60,354 nucleotides of DNA from DAOUEG01 sp964595455 (GTDB taxonomy: Bacteria; Chloroflexota; Dehalococcoidia; Dehalococcoidales; RBG-16-60-22), in NCBI GenBank assembly GCA_964595455.1, contig CAZQQL010000004.1, positions 1 through 60,354 of the forward strand, in the 5' to 3' direction. This document shows, one piece after another, positions 17,571 to 27,191 of this stretch; within the stretch, counting starts at the first letter, position 1, and the number at the start of each line of letters is the position of its first letter. The translations under genes and the position numbers were made by a program. Below the pieces are notes generated by a model. The model was not told the origin of the DNA, did no database searches, and saw only the letters and a list, made by a program, of their open reading frames with translations.

Positions 17571-18458
17571 ATGGCAGAAACGACGACACTCTTTACCCCT
17601 GAATTTCTCCGCATGCTGGACGCCCTCTCCCTGGCTACCCGGCAGAGCCTGCCCGGCTCCGGGGCCGGGCCGAGAAGGGCGCCCCGGCTGGGAACCTCCG
17701 TGGAGTTCTCCGATTTCCGGAGCTATGCTCCCGGGGACGATTACCGGCGCATCGACTGGAACGCCTACGCCCGCCTGGAACGCCTCTTCCTGCGGCTCTA
17801 CCGCGCGGAAGAGAACCTCAACATCCTGCTGCTGCTGGATACCTCCCGCTCCATGGCCTGGGGCGACCCGGCGAAGATACACCTGGCCCGGCAGATCGCC
17901 GGGGCGCTGGCCTACATCGGCCTCTCCCACGATGACCGCGCCGGCGCGGGTGCACTGGGCGAAACGCTCGGCACGTACCTGGCTCCGCTGGGCAACCGGG
18001 CGAACGTCTGGCAGGTATGGGATTTCCTGGAGTCCCTGGAATGCAGGGGCAGCACCGACCTGGGCAGAGCGCTGGCCTCGCTGCGGAAGGTGCGCCCGGC
18101 GCCGGGCCTCTCCGTCGTCCTGACCGACCTGCTGACCGAGACCGACTGGCGACGCGGGCTGCTGGCCCTGCTCGGGCTCCGGCAGGAAGTCGTGCTGGTG
18201 CAGATACTGGCCCCGGATGAACTCGATCCCGGCTTCTCCGGGGACTGGCAGCTCGTGGACGACGAAGACGGGAAGCCGCTGGACGTCACGGTCACACCGC
18301 GGGCCGTTAAAATGTACCGGGAGCGCCTGGATGCTTACGTCCTTGAAGTGGCGGAGTTCTGCCACCGGCACAGTATCACCTTCATGCAGTTTCCCTGCAC
18401 TATTTCCATCGAGGACGCCGTCCTGCGCCTGCTCCGGCGGACACAGGAAGGCGTTTAG
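17571..18458 (+). CDS. DUF58 domain-containing protein
   Basis: A 295-residue cytosolic DUF58 protein with the hallmark 'RSYAPGDDYRRIDWNAYAR' at about residues 49-67, followed by a vWA-like fold with 'LLLLDTSRSMAWG' at about 85-97, a degenerate metal-ion site (DTSRS). DUF58 proteins are the standard partners of MoxR ATPases. Unlike the second copy at 45429-46670, this one has no membrane anchor, the short form of the family. It is separated from MoxR by 44 bases, and the next gene starts nine bases after it. Confidence 0.9.
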   Translation: MAETTTLFTPEFLRMLDALSLATRQSLPGSGAGPRRAPRLGTSVEFSDFRSYAPGDDYRRIDWNAYARLERLFLRLYRAEENLNILLLLDTSRSMAWGDPAKIHLARQIAGALAYIGLSHDDRAGAGALGETLGTYLAPLGNRANVWQVWDFLESLECRGSTDLGRALASLRKVRPAPGLSVVLTDLLTETDWRRGLLALLGLRQEVVLVQILAPDELDPGFSGDWQLVDDEDGKPLDVTVTPRAVKMYRERLDAYVLEVAEFCHRHSITFMQFPCTISIEDAVLRLLRRTQEGV

Positions 18459-18467
18459 CAAGCCGGC

Positions 18468-20279
18468 ATGAGCATCCTTTCGCCGCTGGCGCTGCTGTTC
18501 GGTCTCCTGGCGATACCGGTCATCGCCCTCTACCTGCTCAGGATGCGCCGCCGGGAACGCCGCGTCTCCAGTGTCTTCCTCTGGCGGGAAATACTCCGCG
18601 ACCTCGAAGCCAATACGCCCTGGCAGAAGCTGCGGCCCAACCTGCTGCTGCTCCTTCAACTCCTGGTCCTGGCCCTGCTGGTGTTCTCGCTGGCGCGCCC
18701 GGTCTTCTACCGGGACAGCGATGTCCGCGGCGACCTCATCCTCATCCTCGACGCTTCCGCCGGTATGCAGGCGCAGGATATTGCTCCGACCCGCTTCGGC
18801 GCGGCGCAGGAAAAGGCCCGGGAACTAATCGATAGTCTGCCGGGCGGCCACGTGGCCTCTGTCATCCTCATGGGGGACACGCCTGAACTCCTGATAGCCC
18901 AGAGCCCGGAGAAAGACCGGCTCCGCCAGGCGATAGAAGCAGCGGGTCCACGGGCGGGTGGGGCTGATTTCGATGCCGCTCTTTCCATGGCCGCCTCCCT
19001 CGTGCAGTCCGGTTCCGATGCCGAGGTAGTCGTCCTCAGCGACGGCAACGTCGCCGGTTTGCCGCCGGACAACCTGCCTTTCTCCCTTCGCCACGAACTG
19101 ATCGGTTCCGATGCTGCCAATCTGACCGTGGGCGCATTTTCCATTCGCCGCACGGTCAACGGCCTCGAAGGCCTGGCCAGGGTGACCGGTTACGGACCGG
19201 TGACCGGTCCTGCCTCTCTGGAACTGTATATCGACAGAGCGCTTTACGATGTCCGGGAACTCGATGTCTCAGCCGGAGAAGACAACCTGGCCCGGTGGTC
19301 TTCCCTGCCCGAGGCGGCGCTGTACGAAGTCCGCCTCGTCCCCGGTGATGTCTTCCCCCTGGACGACCGCGCCTGGGTCGCCGGCGGTTCCGGGACAGGA
19401 GCGCGGGCGCTGCTCGTTACGGAGGGCAACCGTTTCCTGGAAAAAGCCCTGTCCCTGGTCCCGGGACTGGAAGTGACCCTGGCCGCGCCGGAGAGCTTTA
19501 CCGGCCAGGGGGATTACGACATCAGGATATTCGACGGCATATTGCCGGAAACGCTCCCCGAGGGGGCCGTGTTCGTCCTCGACCCGCCCGCCGGCTTCGT
19601 GGCATGGGCATCGTCCGCGCCGGGTCCCGTGGACGGCTTGCAGCAGGTTGATTCCGACCTGCTGCGCTACGTGGACATATCCGATATCCTCATACGCGAA
19701 GTCGCGCCGGTCCAGCCGCCGCCGGAAGCGCAGGTACTGCTCGAGTCCGTTCAGGGGTGCCTGGCCGCGGTCTGGGAGGAACCGCACCGGCGTATCGCCG
19801 CCATCGCTTTCGACCTCCATGATTCGGACCTGCCGCTGCAGCCGGCGTTCCCCATCCTCGTGCAGAACCTGGCCGGATGGCTCCACCCCGGTCTGGGCGC
19901 GAGCCTGGAAGCCCGTCCCGGCGACATCGTTGATGTTCCCGTCTCACCCGGAGCCACGGAAGCCCGGGTGACCATACCTTCCGGGGAACAGTTGCAGATC
20001 GCGCCGCCGTTCCCGCCCCGGCCGATGCTGGTTGATGAAATCGGGGCCTACGAACTATCTCAGAGTCTGCCAGAGGGCGAACTCATCAGTTACTTTGCCG
20101 TAAACCTCTTCCGGCCGGATGAATCAGACCTGGCGCCGGTCCCGTTGCCGTCCGTGTCCGGCAGTGTTATTGCAGACAGTGACGATTACCGCGTCCCGTA
20201 CGAACTGGCCGCCTGGCTGGCCCTTTTCGCGCTGGTCGTCCTCATGCTGGAATGGTGGGTGTACGAACGTGGGTATTAG
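18468..20279 (+). CDS. BatA-like membrane protein with von Willebrand A domain
   Basis: A 603-residue protein with the aerotolerance BatA N-terminus: a span at residues 7-24, the basic stretch 'LRMRRRERRVSSVFLWREIL' and a second span near 58-78. A vWA domain follows, with the metal-ion motif DASAG at about 93-97 and 'VVVLSDGN' near 187. The C-terminal half is beta-rich, probably extracytoplasmic, and ends in a span near 580-597. It likely works with the next gene product and MoxR in maturing or guarding envelope proteins. It overlaps the next gene by 11 bases. Confidence 0.88.
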   Translation: MSILSPLALLFGLLAIPVIALYLLRMRRRERRVSSVFLWREILRDLEANTPWQKLRPNLLLLLQLLVLALLVFSLARPVFYRDSDVRGDLILILDASAGMQAQDIAPTRFGAAQEKARELIDSLPGGHVASVILMGDTPELLIAQSPEKDRLRQAIEAAGPRAGGADFDAALSMAASLVQSGSDAEVVVLSDGNVAGLPPDNLPFSLRHELIGSDAANLTVGAFSIRRTVNGLEGLARVTGYGPVTGPASLELYIDRALYDVRELDVSAGEDNLARWSSLPEAALYEVRLVPGDVFPLDDRAWVAGGSGTGARALLVTEGNRFLEKALSLVPGLEVTLAAPESFTGQGDYDIRIFDGILPETLPEGAVFVLDPPAGFVAWASSAPGPVDGLQQVDSDLLRYVDISDILIREVAPVQPPPEAQVLLESVQGCLAAVWEEPHRRIAAIAFDLHDSDLPLQPAFPILVQNLAGWLHPGLGASLEARPGDIVDVPVSPGATEARVTIPSGEQLQIAPPFPPRPMLVDEIGAYELSQSLPEGELISYFAVNLFRPDESDLAPVPLPSVSGSVIADSDDYRVPYELAAWLALFALVVLMLEWWVYERGY

Positions 20280-23127
20280 CTTCGCCGCCCCCTGGGCGCT
20301 CCTGCTGCTGGTACCGCTCGCCGCCTGGCTCTATTTCCAGTGGCGCCGTAAGCTTAAGGGCAGGAGCGACGGGAGAAGCCGCCTCATCACCATCGTGCGG
20401 ACGCTGCTCTTTTTGGTCCTTATCTTGACCCTGGCCGCTCCTTCCGTACGGTATTCGGTCGAGAAAAAAGCCGTCATCTTCGTCGCTGACCTCTCCGCCA
20501 GCATGGACGAGAACCGGGAAAGGGTCGAAGATTTCATCCGGCAGGCGATGCTGGAACGAGATGCGGACGACCTCGCGGGCATTGTTGTGACGGCGCAGGG
20601 CGCGCTCGTGGAATGGCCGGTGTCCGGCCGAGACGGCTTCGACAGCTTCCTCTCCGCCGTGAAGCCGGACTATACCAGCCTGGCGGACGGCCTCCGCCTG
20701 GCCGGGGCGCTTTTCCCCCGCGACGCCCAGAAACGCATCGTCCTGCTCTCTGACGGCCGGCAGAACACCGGTGACGCCCTGGAACAGGCCCGCTTCCTCG
20801 AGTCACGCGGCATCCAGGTGGACGTCGTTCCCCTGGAACGTCCGTTCGGACCCGAAGTACTGATTGCCTCCGTGGATGCCCCTTCGTCCGCCCGCATCGG
20901 TGAGAATGTGCCTCTCGAGGTCGAGGTCCGCAGCACCGGCGCCGCGAACGCCGTCCTCCGGGTCTACGTTGACGGAGCACTGGCAGCGGGCGGAGATGTT
21001 CTCCTCGAGGAAGGGGAAAAACGCTTCGCATTCGATGTCCGCCTGGAAGAGGCTGGTTTCCATACCGTGCGGGTGACCATCGAAAGCGAGGCCGATACCC
21101 TCTACCACAACAACCGCGCCGACGCCTTTGTCAGCGTCCATGGTCCCCCGGCGGTACTGGTCCTGGAAGACCGTCCCGGCGCGGGGGACAATGTCGCCGG
21201 TTCTCTCCGCGCTACCGGCCTCGAGGTAGACGTCCAGCCTGCGTCTCTGTTCCCGGATTCCCTTGACGGCCTGGGACGATACTCCGGCATCGTCCTGGTG
21301 GACGTGCCCGCCGACGCCCTCGGCGAGCAGAAAATGGAAGTACTGCGAGCTGCCGTCCGCGACCTCGGCAAAGGCCTGGTGGTGATCGGCGGAGGCCACA
21401 GCCTGACCATGGGCGGCTACGAGGACACGCCGCTGGAGCAGGTGCTGCCGGTGACATCGGAGGTCCCCGAGCGTCGCGAGAAAGGCAAGGTCGCCCTCGT
21501 GCTGGTCATTGACAAGTCCGGCAGCATGTCCGGCGCCGGTACGGACGGTGTGGCCAAGGTCGAAATGGCCAAGGAAGCCGCCCGCCTCAGTCTCGAGGAA
21601 CTGGAGATGTACGACATCGCCGGTGTGGTAGCCTTCGATGCCGCGAACTGGTGGCTGGTCCCTCTGGAGGAAATCGGCAGCGAAGAACACCTGGAGACTA
21701 TGCAGAAGTCCATCGGTACGCTCGCCGCCGACGGCGGCACCGATATCTACCCCGCCCTGGCCGCAGCGGTGCAGGCCATTGCGGATGCCCCGGCGCCGCG
21801 CAAGCATATCATCCTCCTGACAGACGGCATCTCACAGCCAGGCGACTACGCCGGCCTGCTGGCAACCATGGAAGAAAAGGAGATAACCCTCTCCTCCATC
21901 GCCGTCGGCCGGGACTCGGACGCCAACCTCCTCCAGTGGCTGGCCGACCGGGGAGGCGGCCGGTTTTATTTCACCGACCGCGCCCGCGACATCCCGCAGA
22001 TATTGACCGGAGAGACGCGTCTGGCCGCCCGCAACGCCATCGTCGAGGAACCCACCACGCCGCTCGTAGCCGGGAACAGCCCGGTGCTGCAGGCGACCGG
22101 GGGCGTCTTTCCCACGCTGGACGGCTATGTCATGACGATGCCGCGTAACACCGCACGCGTGGTACTCGTCTCGCCCGGCGGCGACCCCCTGCTGGCCCAG
22201 TGGCAGTACGGCCTCGGGCGGAGCGTCGTCTGGACGAGCGACAGCGAAGGCCGCTGGACTACCGGCCTGCTGGAATGGGAACGTGCGCCCGCCTTCTGGT
22301 CGGCGCTGGTGGACTGGACGCTCCCGCCGGAAGAAGCGCCGTTCCTCATCAAAACCGAGGTTGAAGCCGGGGAAGCCGCCGTCCTCGTGGAAGGACAGTC
22401 CCAGGAAGGAGCGGACCTGGCCGTGCGAGTGATCGGACCGGACCTGCAATCTGTTGAAGTCCCGCTCCAGGCGACCTCACCGGACCGATGGGAAGCCGGT
22501 TTCCCGGTCAACGAGCAGGGTTCCTACTTCCTCCAGGTCACCGAGCAGGCGCCGGACGGGGGCATCCGAACCACCGCGGGCGGACTGGTCGTGCCGTACT
22601 CGCCGGAGTTCAAGGACCTCGAAGCCGATGAAGACCTGCTGGAGCGACTCGCGGCTGTGACCGGGGGTAAGGTGCTGGCTAGTCCGCAAGAGGCATTCAG
22701 CCCCGGCCTGCCACCGGCTTACGGCGCTCTGCCGCTGGCCTGGTGGCTATTGATGGCGGCCGCCGTCCTGTTGCCACTGGATGTCGCCGTCCGCCGTCTG
22801 AACGTGCGCCCCGCTGAGGCGCTCGCCTGGTTGGCGAATGCCCGTGCCGCTATGGCACAGAAGCGCTTGGCACGGCAGGAAGAGCCTGCCTCGCCGGTCC
22901 TCGGTGAAATGCGCCGGCGCCGGGAGCGGCGCGTCAAAGTGGCGCCCGCTCGTCAACCATCGGGCGCCTCACAGAAAGAACCGGCGCCTTACCGCCAGCC
23001 CACTCCCGCTATGGAAAGAAAATCCGCCCCTCCAGAAACGCCGCGTCCTGATGAAGCGCCCGCAGAAACACCGGAATCATCCACCGAGCGCTGGCTGCGG
23101 GCCAAACGCCGCGCCCGCGGTAAATGA
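20269..23127 (+). CDS. Large membrane protein with two von Willebrand A domains
   Basis: A 952-residue protein. Start GTG 20269 is chosen because the preceding frame is only a shadow of the BatA-like gene, and GGTGGG lies before it. Two N-terminal spans lie at about 5-20 and 40-57. A first vWA-like domain follows ('VADLSASMDE', near 72-81), then a glutamine-amidotransferase-like region ('GLVVIGGGHSLTMGGY') and a second vWA domain with an intact metal site DKSGSMS at about 415-421. Another span lies near 822-841, and the last 100 residues are Pro/Arg-rich and probably cytoplasmic. It is the last gene of the operon. Similar double-vWA proteins occur in bacterial envelope clusters; the exact role is unknown. 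Confidence 0.88.
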   Translation: MGISFAAPWALLLLVPLAAWLYFQWRRKLKGRSDGRSRLITIVRTLLFLVLILTLAAPSVRYSVEKKAVIFVADLSASMDENRERVEDFIRQAMLERDADDLAGIVVTAQGALVEWPVSGRDGFDSFLSAVKPDYTSLADGLRLAGALFPRDAQKRIVLLSDGRQNTGDALEQARFLESRGIQVDVVPLERPFGPEVLIASVDAPSSARIGENVPLEVEVRSTGAANAVLRVYVDGALAAGGDVLLEEGEKRFAFDVRLEEAGFHTVRVTIESEADTLYHNNRADAFVSVHGPPAVLVLEDRPGAGDNVAGSLRATGLEVDVQPASLFPDSLDGLGRYSGIVLVDVPADALGEQKMEVLRAAVRDLGKGLVVIGGGHSLTMGGYEDTPLEQVLPVTSEVPERREKGKVALVLVIDKSGSMSGAGTDGVAKVEMAKEAARLSLEELEMYDIAGVVAFDAANWWLVPLEEIGSEEHLETMQKSIGTLAADGGTDIYPALAAAVQAIADAPAPRKHIILLTDGISQPGDYAGLLATMEEKEITLSSIAVGRDSDANLLQWLADRGGGRFYFTDRARDIPQILTGETRLAARNAIVEEPTTPLVAGNSPVLQATGGVFPTLDGYVMTMPRNTARVVLVSPGGDPLLAQWQYGLGRSVVWTSDSEGRWTTGLLEWERAPAFWSALVDWTLPPEEAPFLIKTEVEAGEAAVLVEGQSQEGADLAVRVIGPDLQSVEVPLQATSPDRWEAGFPVNEQGSYFLQVTEQAPDGGIRTTAGGLVVPYSPEFKDLEADEDLLERLAAVTGGKVLASPQEAFSPGLPPAYGALPLAWWLLMAAAVLLPLDVAVRRLNVRPAEALAWLANARAAMAQKRLARQEEPASPVLGEMRRRRERRVKVAPARQPSGASQKEPAPYRQPTPAMERKSAPPETPRPDEAPAETPESSTERWLRAKRRARGK

Positions 23128-23236
23128 TCGGGCGATAGCCGATTGAATTGCGAAAGCCCATCCGCTCCTGATTTTCCACCGTTCGGCGCCTCAGTCGCGG
23201 ACGAGCTTTCTTCGTTTTCTATGATAATTGTGTAAT

Positions 23237-23629
23237 TTAAAACTTGATCTCTTTCGGCTCGGAGGTGAAGGAGGCGATCGTCGCCACAGCGTCTTTCAGG
23301 TACAGTACCTGGGTATTGCTGTCCGTGGCGGAGTACATGTTCTTGAGGTTCGGATAAGCGTCCAGCATGCTCTGCTTGGCTTCCACGCGGTCGTCCTCGA
23401 CGGCCGTCGCCTGGATGCGGATCCATTTGCCTTCGCTCATGGCGCAGATCTCGATGTTGGGGTTCTTCTTCATCTGCTGTGAAACGGGTTTCTTCTTCCC
23501 CGTCTGGATATACAGCTTGCCGTCGAAGATGTGGGCGGTACCGAACGGGCGGACCTTCGGCTTGTTGCCATCGACCGTCGCCAGATAGTAAGTACCGGCC
23601 TTCTTGAGAAAATCGTGGACTTCCTGCAT
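23237..23629 (-). CDS. Pyridoxamine 5'-phosphate oxidase-like (split-barrel FMN) protein
   Basis: A 130-residue PNPOx-like protein. Traits are the N-terminal 'YYLATVDGNKPKVRPFG' (FMN phosphate-binding strand), 'GKLYIQTGKKKPVSQQMKKNPNIEI' and 'GKWIRIQATAVEDD'. Relatives bind FMN or F420 and often act as small oxidoreductases or heme/flavin carriers. The start at 23629 follows GGAGG seven bases upstream. It is convergent to the vWA operon. There is no operon partner, and the substrate is unknown. Confidence 0.85.
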   Translation of the reverse strand: MQEVHDFLKKAGTYYLATVDGNKPKVRPFGTAHIFDGKLYIQTGKKKPVSQQMKKNPNIEICAMSEGKWIRIQATAVEDDRVEAKQSMLDAYPNLKNMYSATDSNTQVLYLKDAVATIASFTSEPKEIKF

Positions 23630-23783
23630 TGTTCAACCTCCATTTTTTTACACGCCGGCAAAAATTACCGGCAATGGGCATTGTACCACGTATAGTAGTA
23701 CCTACGGAAGTGACGCACCGTTCACATCCGGCTGCTATTCTTCATAACTATCCTCGATTCCGTGCTGTGCCTACGCCTCTTCG

Positions 23784-26195
23784 TTATATCTTTTTCAGCC
23801 AGGGGTAATCGGAGAGCCGCAGTTCCCGCCAGGTCTCGCCATCGGGGAAGCCGGCAGTAAAGACCAGTTCCGGATCGTCCGTCTCCTCGGCATTCGGGAT
23901 ATTACAGCCATCATAGCTGCCGAAACCGCGGGGAACGTAAATCGTAAAGGGCAGCAATTCGCCGCCGCAGGAAACATCATGATGATACGCGCCGATGATG
24001 TCCTCATTGTTCTTTTTTGCGACTCCGGTACAGTACCCGGAACCGTTCCATTTACGGTCCGCATAGGCAAAAGCCTGCCCGTACGGGGACATCTGCCAGT
24101 CGATCCTGCGCGGGAACATCCTGCCGTAAACCCAGCTGTACCGCGACATGTGGATGACATAGTCCAGACTGGGCCACCTGCCATTACCAAAAACCCTTCC
24201 CGGATAAAACGGGTCCGGGTGCTCTTCCCTTGATTGGGACAGAGTGTAAGCCCAGGCTACCGCCTGACCGACCAGCCCCTTTTCGCCGGTCTCCAGTCCT
24301 TCGGTGTTCCACTCCCTGCGGATCCAGCGGGCCGGGGCCATGTTCAGGAGAAAACTGAGTTTTAACACCTCATCCGGGTCCGCCAGCGGGCTGGCCAGGG
24401 TCTGACCGTACATGAACGCGCCCATCGAGCCAGTGTTCTTGCCAGACTCAAGGTAGTCGATAACACCGTCGCCGTTCTCATCCTGGCGCGCCAATAATTG
24501 TGCTTTGTGGTCTTTACCGGTCAGGGCGTCGTCTGCCTCAAGGTACGCCAGCAGGCCAGCCTGGAGGTCCATGAGCGGTTTTCCGATGGCATAGTACATG
24601 GTTTTCGTCACCAGGTCCGTGAAGACGCCGTTCTCTGTCCGCCCAAGATGCCCATTCACAGACACCAGTTCGCCGCCCTGCCAGAGGTCTTTCCCGGTCA
24701 CGTAGAACTCCAACTGGCCCAGACCCCGTTCCTCGCAATGTTTCAGGGCATGGTAGCGGGAATAACAGGAATCGTACCCTTCTGCGGTGATGATGTTCTT
24801 TCCATCCCGCCTGGCGGAAGGTATCTTCTGGATAATATCGGACCTGACCCCGTACTTCTCCCGGATGCCGGCCGTTTCCGCCATGGGTACCATATTGAAC
24901 AGGTAGCGGGCGCAGCAGTTATCCAGGGCCACGGGGTCATGGCTGGCGAAAACGAATCCTTCCGGTACGATGACCCCGGTATAACCGGAATGATAAATGT
25001 TGGTGCATTCGAGCGCCTCGGCCACGTGCAGCATCATGACGTCCTGGCCTTTGACCGCCTGGAGGCCGTCCGCCATCGTGGCTTCCATGCCGCCGGTCCG
25101 CTTCCAGATGAAATCACCGTTTTTATCGCGGAGCGGTTTTAGTGTATCTTCATCGGTCTGGAGGGACCAGCGTGCGTGGGGCAACTTAAGCTTGCCGAAC
25201 GGTACCCGCACATCTGGAATAGAATACTTCCACCTGAATTCACCCGGCTTCCGGCTGGCGTTGGCCTGCATGGCATAGATGCCCATGCCGATGTTCTTGA
25301 CAGCGCAGGTAAGGAGTTCCAGGACGTGTATCTTGAGAATCGGCAGGTTGACCAGGACGCAGCCCGGCCAGTCCTGCCTGTCCTGCGGGTCCGCCGGGTC
25401 TCCGCCGACCACCGATTTATGGACGGTGATGACCTGGTTGTTGATGCCGCCTTCCACCGGGACGTCCCGGCTGTTATCGTCATCGGGCCGGTTCAGGTCA
25501 TAGAGCATCAGCCTGTCCCCGGCTTTTCCGGGCGGCAAGGTAACACCGGCGACGCTCTCCTCGTAACCACGCATCGGATCGTCGGTATGGTCCCCGGCAT
25601 GGCATTCCGCCAGGTACTTCCGGGCAAAATAGAAACCCCAGCCGCCGTAGTCGTTCCCGTACCTGCCCTCGAAGATGGCCTCGGGAGGTATGTTCCTGCC
25701 CAGTTTCCTGGAAATGGTGTCGGAGTCCAGGGGCGAGGTCATGCTGGCTTCGCCCACCGCCATCTGGTGATAGGTTATGCCGGCCGTATCATGGAACCAC
25801 CGCATGACGGCGGCGGTAAATTCCCAATGGGAATTGGCGCCGGGCACTCCGGGGCCGTGGGTATCCCAGTCTATGAGCGGCAGTACGACCCAGTTGGGTT
25901 TGAAAAAGAGCCGTTTACCGGCGGATATCTGCCGTTTTACCTCAGTCCGGAAGGGGCTTTCCGATTCCAGCGTTTCCAGGGCGGTACTCACGGTTCGGTA
26001 AATGGCATCTACGCCCTGCCGGACCGTCTGCCAGGCTGGTTCCGAGCCGGTGTTGATGTACTCCTGCAGGAGCTTCGCCAGGTAAATGTAGGTCTGAGAC
26101 GGGTCCATGCGGGCGGCGCCGATGGCTGAACCGGTACTATCCAGTTCCTTTTGCCCGATGGGCGATTGGATGATGCGGCCGGCGGGTTTCTTCAT
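23784..26195 (-). CDS. DUF362 domain-containing protein with an EF-hand-like loop
   Basis: About 803 residues. ATG 26195 is chosen because GGAG lies seven bases before it; a more upstream in-frame start lacks support. The body matches DUF362-type proteins: 'FKPNWVVLP', 'VNLPILKIHVLELLTCAVKNIGMGIYA' and the Asn/Lys strands of a putative metal site. Near residues 571-583 lies a canonical calcium-binding EF-hand loop pattern, 'DENGDGVIDYLE', with D, N, D, I, D and E in the usual places. No signal peptide or 4Fe-4S cysteine motif is seen. It is divergent from the IclR gene, so it may be a target of that regulator. Function unknown. Confidence 0.75.
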   Translation of the reverse strand: MKKPAGRIIQSPIGQKELDSTGSAIGAARMDPSQTYIYLAKLLQEYINTGSEPAWQTVRQGVDAIYRTVSTALETLESESPFRTEVKRQISAGKRLFFKPNWVVLPLIDWDTHGPGVPGANSHWEFTAAVMRWFHDTAGITYHQMAVGEASMTSPLDSDTISRKLGRNIPPEAIFEGRYGNDYGGWGFYFARKYLAECHAGDHTDDPMRGYEESVAGVTLPPGKAGDRLMLYDLNRPDDDNSRDVPVEGGINNQVITVHKSVVGGDPADPQDRQDWPGCVLVNLPILKIHVLELLTCAVKNIGMGIYAMQANASRKPGEFRWKYSIPDVRVPFGKLKLPHARWSLQTDEDTLKPLRDKNGDFIWKRTGGMEATMADGLQAVKGQDVMMLHVAEALECTNIYHSGYTGVIVPEGFVFASHDPVALDNCCARYLFNMVPMAETAGIREKYGVRSDIIQKIPSARRDGKNIITAEGYDSCYSRYHALKHCEERGLGQLEFYVTGKDLWQGGELVSVNGHLGRTENGVFTDLVTKTMYYAIGKPLMDLQAGLLAYLEADDALTGKDHKAQLLARQDENGDGVIDYLESGKNTGSMGAFMYGQTLASPLADPDEVLKLSFLLNMAPARWIRREWNTEGLETGEKGLVGQAVAWAYTLSQSREEHPDPFYPGRVFGNGRWPSLDYVIHMSRYSWVYGRMFPRRIDWQMSPYGQAFAYADRKWNGSGYCTGVAKKNNEDIIGAYHHDVSCGGELLPFTIYVPRGFGSYDGCNIPNAEETDDPELVFTAGFPDGETWRELRLSDYPWLKKI

Positions 26196-26333
26196 AGAAC
26201 AACTCCGTTTCTGGATTTTTTTGCTCCCTGCGCGTGCCTTCTTGTATTTTACACATTTCGGGCAGGTCTGGATAGACAAAGCCCGCGCTGCCCGACAGGC
26301 TCTGCTTGATATTGCCAGGACTTCCCCTTTTTA

Positions 26334-26362
26334 TTGACAGGAAACGGGTTTAATGTTAAACT
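26334..26362 (+). promoter_or_regulatory. Sigma-70-type promoter of the IclR regulator
   Basis: TTGACA, a 17-base spacer and TAAACT. The -35 is perfect and the -10 matches at four positions. It lies 50 bases before the IclR start. Confidence 0.65.
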
Positions 26363-26412
26363 GACTCAATCTCCTCTTATTTTGAAAATCCATTTTCATT
26401 TTTACAGACTTT

Positions 26413-27162
26413 ATGTCAAAAAACGTCGATCGCGTACTGGACATCATGGAATTGTTCATCCGGCAGGAAGGCGGACTAAGCCTGACCGAAATATCACAAT
26501 CGACCGGTCTCAATCCGGCTACCAGTTCGAGGTACCTGGCCACCCTCGTCCAGCGCGGTTATATCATCGAGTCTCACAAAAAAGGCCTCTACCACCTCGG
26601 ATTGAAGTCGATTGACTTCAGCTATGCGGCCCGGCGCAACCTCAAGTTCATCAATTTCACCTACCTGCCTCTATGCAATCTGTCACGGGAAATTTGCTGT
26701 GATGTCTATCTAACGGTACTCGATGACAATACCTCTTTGGTTGTCGAGGAGATAGGTACTACCGAGGCCATGCGTATCAATTCCCCGGTGGGAAGACGCA
26801 TGCCGCTCCACAGCACCGCCTGCGGTAAGGTACATCTGGCCGGGATGAGCGGCGAACAGAGGAAAGCCTTTTTCGCATCCGTAAAGCTGGAATCCATGAC
26901 CAAAAATACCATCACGGACCTGGAGCGTCTCGAAGAAGAAATCGAGACGGTCCGGCGGGAAGGGGTAGCCTACTGCCGTGAGGAACAGCGGCTCGGCCTC
27001 TGGGCGGTCGCCGCCCCGATTTACTCCGGCCAACAACAGGTTGCCTCCGCGGGCATCATCGTGCAGGTTTCCCGCAAGGGACCGGAGGCTGAGAAAGAGC
27101 TTGCTTCCAAGATAGCAGGCTACACCGGAGAGATATCACAGATCCTGGAAAGGGTTTATTAG
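26413..27162 (+). CDS. IclR family transcriptional regulator
   Basis: A 249-residue regulator with an N-terminal winged helix-turn-helix ('LSLTEISQSTGLNPATSSRYLATLVQRGYI', about residues 21-51) and a C-terminal IclR effector-binding domain. The latter has 'MPLHSTACGKVHLAGM' and 'YCREEQRLGLWAVAAPI', including the usual Cys near the pocket. IclR proteins sense small organic acids or aromatics and control catabolic operons. It lies between the divergent DUF362 gene and the FAD oxidoreductase gene, which starts 29 bases later, so it probably controls both. The effector is unknown. Confidence 0.92.
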   Translation: MSKNVDRVLDIMELFIRQEGGLSLTEISQSTGLNPATSSRYLATLVQRGYIIESHKKGLYHLGLKSIDFSYAARRNLKFINFTYLPLCNLSREICCDVYLTVLDDNTSLVVEEIGTTEAMRINSPVGRRMPLHSTACGKVHLAGMSGEQRKAFFASVKLESMTKNTITDLERLEEEIETVRREGVAYCREEQRLGLWAVAAPIYSGQQQVASAGIIVQVSRKGPEAEKELASKIAGYTGEISQILERVY

Positions 27163-27191
27163 TAGCAAGGCCACTTTACCGGAGGATTGAC

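Noticed and set aside
17376..18659. Long minus-strand open frame of 427 codons
   Set aside because: It lies opposite the end of moxR, the DUF58 gene and the start of the BatA-like gene. Its composition (many Gln, Arg and Gly) is that of a GC-rich antisense shadow, with no recognisable motif.
20803..21807. Minus-strand open frame of 334 codons
   Set aside because: It lies opposite the double-vWA gene, whose domains are clear. No family or ribosome site supports the antisense frame.
25176..26129. Plus-strand open frame of 317 codons
   Set aside because: It is antisense to the DUF362 gene, which has conserved motifs. Shadow of GC-rich coding sequence.
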